Source: an uncultured Pedosphaera sp. | GTDB lineage: Bacteria > Verrucomicrobiota > Verrucomicrobiia > Limisphaerales > Pedosphaeraceae | Direction of reading: 5' to 3' | Length of the DNA: 48,025 bases | Assembly (NCBI GenBank): GCA_903918755.1 | Contig: CAIXFN010000044.1 | Location: 1-48,025 of the forward strand | Shown: one piece after another, positions 44,933 through 48,025 of the stretch | Position numbering within the stretch: the first letter of the stretch is position 1 | How the letters are laid out: each line of letters opens with the position of its first letter | Made by a program: the position numbers and the translations under genes | The notes under the pieces: generated by a model | What the model saw: only the letters and a program-made list of their open reading frames with translations | What the model was told of the DNA's origin: nothing | Databases searched by the model: none

Positions 44933-45015
44933 ACGCCTGAGGCAAAGCAACTTCGGCCACCGGGACCTGGTTTCTGCAGGTCCCGGTGCAAAAAGCGACC
45001 GACCCCACCAACCAC

Positions 45016-45049
45016 CCGCCCGCTGGCTCCCGCCGGCGGGCGGTTTTTT
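45016..45049 (+). terminator. Rho-independent terminator after second LamG/Ig gene
   Basis: A 12-bp stem (45016-45027 with 45032-45043, one G-T wobble) surrounds a TCCC loop and is followed by six T residues. It is nearly identical to the terminator at 31441-31476. Confidence 0.92.
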
Positions 45050-45427
45050 GTCGCCCTACCGGATGTCAATCCCCCGCTTCCGGCTTTGCTCCGATGACTC
45101 GCCTCGCCAGTAGCCATCGTAGCATCGACCTGATCTAATTGCTGAAAGCCTCCTTGGCTGAACCTCTCTTTACTTGCCGCCCAATACTTTACCCACCAAA
45201 TGCGCCTAAATTCCTCTCGTAGCAATTCCAAGCGCCCCAACTCGTGCTAATAATGCAGGGGGGGCCGATCCAGTTTCGGCTCCCGCCATGCCACCGGCCC
45301 GGCGTCGCCCGGCAAAGCCTGTTTTTTGGCACCTCCGGAACCAAGGTTCCGCCCGGCCTGCTCTTTGACATATTAATACTGCTGCCTGCCTCGGCCAGAC
45401 CAGGCGGGGGGGCGGATGTTGGCCATC
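45050..45427. other. Intergenic, no gene recognised
   Basis: This begins a gene-free stretch of about one kilobase that continues to 46061. Open frames are short and atypical. A TTTGACATATTAATA string at 45363-45377 looks promoter-like but precedes no gene. Confidence 0.4.
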
Positions 45428-45456
45428 GCCGCGCGCCGTCTCAACCGGCGCGCGGC
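45428..45456. repeat. Strong 11-bp inverted repeat (hairpin)
   Basis: GCCGCGCGCCG (45428-45438) and its exact complement (45446-45456) enclose a seven-base loop, TCTCAAC. The stem is very GC-rich and lacks a following T-run, so it is not a standard terminator. Confidence 0.7.
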
Positions 45457-45572
45457 CCACCAGCATCGCCCGGCCACCCGTTGGTCGCCCCACCAAGCGA
45501 CAGCCCCCTGTTTGGTAGGAGACGAGGTGACGAGGCTCTGACTTTTCCCCATTCCGCGTCCAGGTTAAACAA

Positions 45573-45900
45573 ACTTAATCCAGTTTCGCGTCCATCACTG
45601 CGGAGGTCACCTCACCGCTTCTGGTTCGCCCCCCGCAGCCAAGTTCACCGTCGAATCACTTCCCTGTTGCGGTTCTGCGCTTTTTGCGGCCAATCCGTCT
45701 CCGCCGTCTGCGCCCGAGTCCAAGTTCCGGACACTTAATCCAGTTTCGCGGCCATCTCTGGCCGAGTTCTCCTCACCGCAACTTGTTCGCCCAGCGGCTT
45801 CATTCATCGGCGATCCACTTCCCTTTTGCGGCTTTTGCGTGTTTTGCAGCCAATCCATCCCCGCCCCCTGCCCCCCGAGTCCAACCTCCGGACACTTAAC
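45573..45900. repeat. Tandem imperfect intergenic repeats of about 160 bp
   Basis: Two full copies start with ACTTAATCCAGTTTCGCG at 45573 and 45733 (period 160), and a third begins with ACTTAACC at 45894. Shared landmarks inside each unit include CCTCACCGC near the front, GCGGCCAATCC or GCAGCCAATCC in the middle, and CCGAGTCCAA followed by CCGGAC at the end. Identity is roughly 70% by eye. No gene occupies this region. Confidence 0.75.
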
Positions 45901-46061
45901 CTGCCCGGCGTAGCTCCCAGCGAAGTCGGGTCCAGTTTCACGTCGGCGCAGGTGGATTGGGGACTGTTGGCCTAGGGATTTGGACTGGCGCAAACGGGGC
46001 TCCTTGTGGAGCATTTTGCACTTCCAAATCCGCCGCGAATAAGCCACCGTAATCATATTAC

Positions 46062-47336
46062 ATGGAAACCTGCTCTCAATCACCTTCCAACCGGGGCGGA
46101 ACGCTTTTCAACCGGTCCCTGATTTACTTACTATTGATCGTTTTTGCGGTTTTTGGTCCCGGTTGCGCCCAACCGCCCAAATCCGGGGCGAAATCGGCCC
46201 CGTCTCCCACCCGCCATTGGTGGCCCATGGCCATGGAAGTCGTCTTGGATCGTGCGGGCGGAAACCGGGCGGAATTGGTCAAAGCCTTGCAGGACGCCCC
46301 CCGCGCCCAGCGCCCGGGATTGATCTTCCTCCTCGACAATATGCCCCAGGCGGACTTGGAACGCGTCTCCGCCAGCTTTCTGCTCGGCAATCTCGCCGGG
46401 GCCTACGCCACCCGGGCGGCGGCGCCCTGGGGTAAATCGCTCCCGGACGACATCTTTCTCAATGGGGTCCTGCCGTATGTGAATATCGATGAACGTCGGG
46501 AAGATTGGCGAAAACTGCTCCACGATCAATGTGCGCCGCTAGTCGCCGATTGCCAGACTCCCGCCGCCGCCGCGCAACGGCTAAATGAGAAGATCTTTCC
46601 CCAGTTCAAGGTGAAATACTCCACCCAGCGAAAGAAGGCGAATCAAAGCCCGTCCGAATCCATTGCCAGCGGCCTGGCTTCCTGCACCGGCTTGTCGATT
46701 CTCCTCATCGACGCCTGCCGCTCCGTGGGCGTTCCCGCCCGCCTGGTAGGCACCCCCAATTGGATCGACAATCGTGGCAATCACACCTGGGTCGAGATTT
46801 GGGATGGCCGCTGGCATTTCGTCGGGGCCGCGGAACCGGATCCCCAGGGGCTCGATCATGCCTGGTTTCAAGGCGATGCCGCCCGCGCCGTCAAGGATTC
46901 CCCGGAACACGCGATTTACGCCGCCAGTTTCCGCCACACCGGTTTACCTTTTCCCTTGGTTTGGGCCCCGGGTGTGGAAGCCGTGAGCGCCGAAAATGTG
47001 ACCGACAATTATACGACGAAGGTCGCCCCGGCCGCAGCCCAGATCACCCGGCTACTCATAAAAGTCCTGGCCGCCGCCAACGGCCCTCGGGTGGCCGCCG
47101 ACGTCACGGTGACCGATACCGAAGCTCCGGCCATCCAATTCACTGGCCGGAGCCGGGATGAAAAATCCGATCTGAATGACCTGCTGACTTTTGAAGTGCC
47201 CTGGCACCGCGCCTTCCGGATCGTCGCCCGCGCCGGCTCCCAAACCGCCAATCGCGAATTCGTCTGCGGCACCAATGCCCAGGAGTTGGTTACTTTAATG
47301 CTTTCGGCCGATCCGGCCGCTCATCCGGTCCCCTGA
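46062..47336 (+). CDS. Transglutaminase-like (papain-fold) lipoprotein
   Basis: This 424-residue protein has an N-terminal hydrophobic segment ending VFGPGC, so C35 may be lipidated, although the lipobox is weak. The central region is a transglutaminase-core domain with the expected Cys-His-Asp set: C208 in LASCTGLS, H241 in GNHTWVEIWDG and D260 in AAEPDP. The segment VGVPARLVGTPNWIDN between them is typical of bacterial members, which act as proteases, amidases or cross-linking enzymes in the envelope. A helical N-terminal region (about 50-190) and a C-terminal beta region (about 310-424) flank it. The protein probably acts in the periplasm or at a membrane surface; its substrate is unknown. 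A prepilin-like gene begins 29 bases downstream on the same strand, so the two may be cotranscribed. Confidence 0.8.
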   Translation: METCSQSPSNRGGTLFNRSLIYLLLIVFAVFGPGCAQPPKSGAKSAPSPTRHWWPMAMEVVLDRAGGNRAELVKALQDAPRAQRPGLIFLLDNMPQADLERVSASFLLGNLAGAYATRAAAPWGKSLPDDIFLNGVLPYVNIDERREDWRKLLHDQCAPLVADCQTPAAAAQRLNEKIFPQFKVKYSTQRKKANQSPSESIASGLASCTGLSILLIDACRSVGVPARLVGTPNWIDNRGNHTWVEIWDGRWHFVGAAEPDPQGLDHAWFQGDAARAVKDSPEHAIYAASFRHTGLPFPLVWAPGVEAVSAENVTDNYTTKVAPAAAQITRLLIKVLAAANGPRVAADVTVTDTEAPAIQFTGRSRDEKSDLNDLLTFEVPWHRAFRIVARAGSQTANREFVCGTNAQELVTLMLSADPAAHPVP

Positions 47337-47365
47337 AATCATCCGCCCCCTGCCGCAACCCGATT

Positions 47366-47911
47366 ATGAAGTCAAATTGGCAAGGTATTGCCCCGGTCGG
47401 TGGTCCAACCACCGCGCCCCAGCGCCATGCCTTCACCCTGGTGGAGTTGCTGGTGGTAATCACTGTGTTAGCCGCGCTCAGCCTGCTCATGGCGCCGCTG
47501 CTCGCCCAAAACCGGACTACCACCCACGCCTTTGTCTGCCAAAACAACCTGAAGCAGTTGCTTTCCGCCCTCCGCCTTTACGCCGCCGACAACTTGGATT
47601 ACCTGCCCGTAAATTTTGAAAACGGCGGAATCCGCGGCCAATGGGTTTCGGGAGACGTGAGCAACCCGAATGACGCGACCAATTCGGATTTGCTGATCAA
47701 CCCGCGCTATGCCCAACTGGCGCGCTACACCGGCGCCAAGCCCCAGCTCTACCGGTGCCCGGCCGATCCGGGCACGGTGACTCTCGGCAACCGGGTGCTT
47801 CCGCGCGTGCGGTCGATTTCCATGAACTGCGCCGTGGGTACCTATCCGGGAATGTTGGCTCCCACGGAGAGCATGTGGCTAAGCGCAATGCCGTTAAGGA
47901 ATTCGATCTAG
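47366..47911 (+). CDS. Prepilin-like (type II secretion pseudopilin-like) protein, C-terminally shortened
   Basis: This 181-residue protein has a class III signal at residues about 23-42 ([20 protein letters not shown]), with cleavage expected just before the Phe; Ala, not the usual Gly, precedes it. The family segment FVCQNNLKQLLSALRLYAADN follows, then LYRCPADPGTV and a serine-rich RVRSISMNCAVG. Full verrucomicrobial members continue with a conserved DEH/H-X9-DG-type end of 50-100 more residues. Here the sequence turns into TESMWLSAMPLRNSI and stops, and none of the frames in the remaining 114 bases restores the family pattern. It may be truncated or frameshifted near its end. It lies 29 bases after the transglutaminase-like gene. 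Confidence 0.75.
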   Translation: MKSNWQGIAPVGGPTTAPQRHAFTLVELLVVITVLAALSLLMAPLLAQNRTTTHAFVCQNNLKQLLSALRLYAADNLDYLPVNFENGGIRGQWVSGDVSNPNDATNSDLLINPRYAQLARYTGAKPQLYRCPADPGTVTLGNRVLPRVRSISMNCAVGTYPGMLAPTESMWLSAMPLRNSI

Positions 47912-48025
47912 CCCCCTCCAGCGCGCCATAATGGCACAAATCGTGTTTACTGTGACAAAATGTCTCGTACGACGAGTCATTTTCACGCATTACCATGGGG
48001 ATGCGAAAGCAAACTGTCGTTCCCA
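47912..48025. other. Window end, no gene recognised
   Basis: The last 114 bases hold no supported gene. A small CTCGT-ACG-ACGAG inverted repeat occurs at about 47964-47976. The next gene probably lies beyond the window. Confidence 0.4.

Noticed and set aside
45363..45377. Promoter or CRISPR-leader-like TTTGACATATTAATA
   Set aside because: No gene, repeat array or structured RNA follows within several hundred bases, so there is nothing to support a function.
45573..45900. CRISPR array
   Set aside because: The repeat period is about 160 bases with diverged units throughout, there are no short identical repeats with unique spacers, and no cas genes are present.
45607..46083. Minus-strand protein of about 158 residues across the intergenic repeats
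   Set aside because: Its sequence simply follows the 160-bp repeats, with unusual Gly/Ser/Glu-rich composition, no recognisable domain, and overlap with the start of the transglutaminase-like gene.

Overview
The window looks like chromosomal DNA from a GC-rich (roughly 60%) member of the Verrucomicrobiota, most likely a Pedosphaera/Limisphaera-like soil or freshwater lineage. The reasons are a PVC-type membrane-bound dehydrogenase fused to HEAT repeats and a CxxCH cytochrome domain, very large secreted proteins built from Ig-like, LamG, NHL and TIGR03803-type propeller repeats, short prepilin-like proteins with an FTLVELLVV signal, and start codons with few Shine-Dalgarno sites. No rRNA, tRNA, transposase, integrase, CRISPR array or phage gene was recognised.

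Layout. (1) 242-7542, minus strand: a tightly packed three-gene catabolic unit. A 1535-residue secreted isochorismatase-like/ThuA-like/dehydrogenase/cytochrome c fusion comes first, then an MFS transporter, then a muconate-lactonizing-type enolase-superfamily enzyme. (2) 7818-12746, plus strand: a sedolisin (S53) protease whose C-terminal half carries two six-bladed NHL propellers, each sitting inside a split Ig-like domain. (3) 12752-16432, minus strand: a four-gene operon of a SAM methyltransferase, a two-helix membrane protein, an SPFH-domain lipoprotein and a membrane-anchored SPFH protein. (4) 16538-20268, plus strand: two translationally coupled half-size ABC exporters that form an asymmetric heterodimer. 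(5) 20288-26866, minus strand: a second, giant S53 protease with two seven-bladed TIGR03803-type propellers and four putative-Ig repeats. (6) 27130-31419 and 41060-44932, plus strand: two paralogous LamG/Ig proteins that share an upstream palindrome-plus-TTGAC element and a nearly identical terminator. (7) 31697-40451: a small membrane peptide, a passenger-like repeat protein, an acyl-CoA dehydrogenase homologue with an altered active-site motif, a very short prepilin-like gene, a frameshifted secreted-protein gene and a small cytoplasmic protein with its terminator. (8) 44933-46061: a gene-free stretch with a terminator, a strong hairpin and about two copies of a 160-bp repeat. (9) 46062-47911: a transglutaminase-like lipoprotein followed by a C-terminally shortened prepilin-like gene.

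The unifying theme is the cell surface. Six large exported proteins (two proteases, two LamG/Ig proteins, one beta-repeat protein and one broken gene) have N-terminal signal peptides. Five of them end within a few residues of an F(F/Y)(R/K)-x-Q-like terminus, which suggests a common C-terminal module. The shared control elements suggest that at least the two LamG/Ig genes are co-regulated. All functional assignments come from motifs read by eye; no database search was run.
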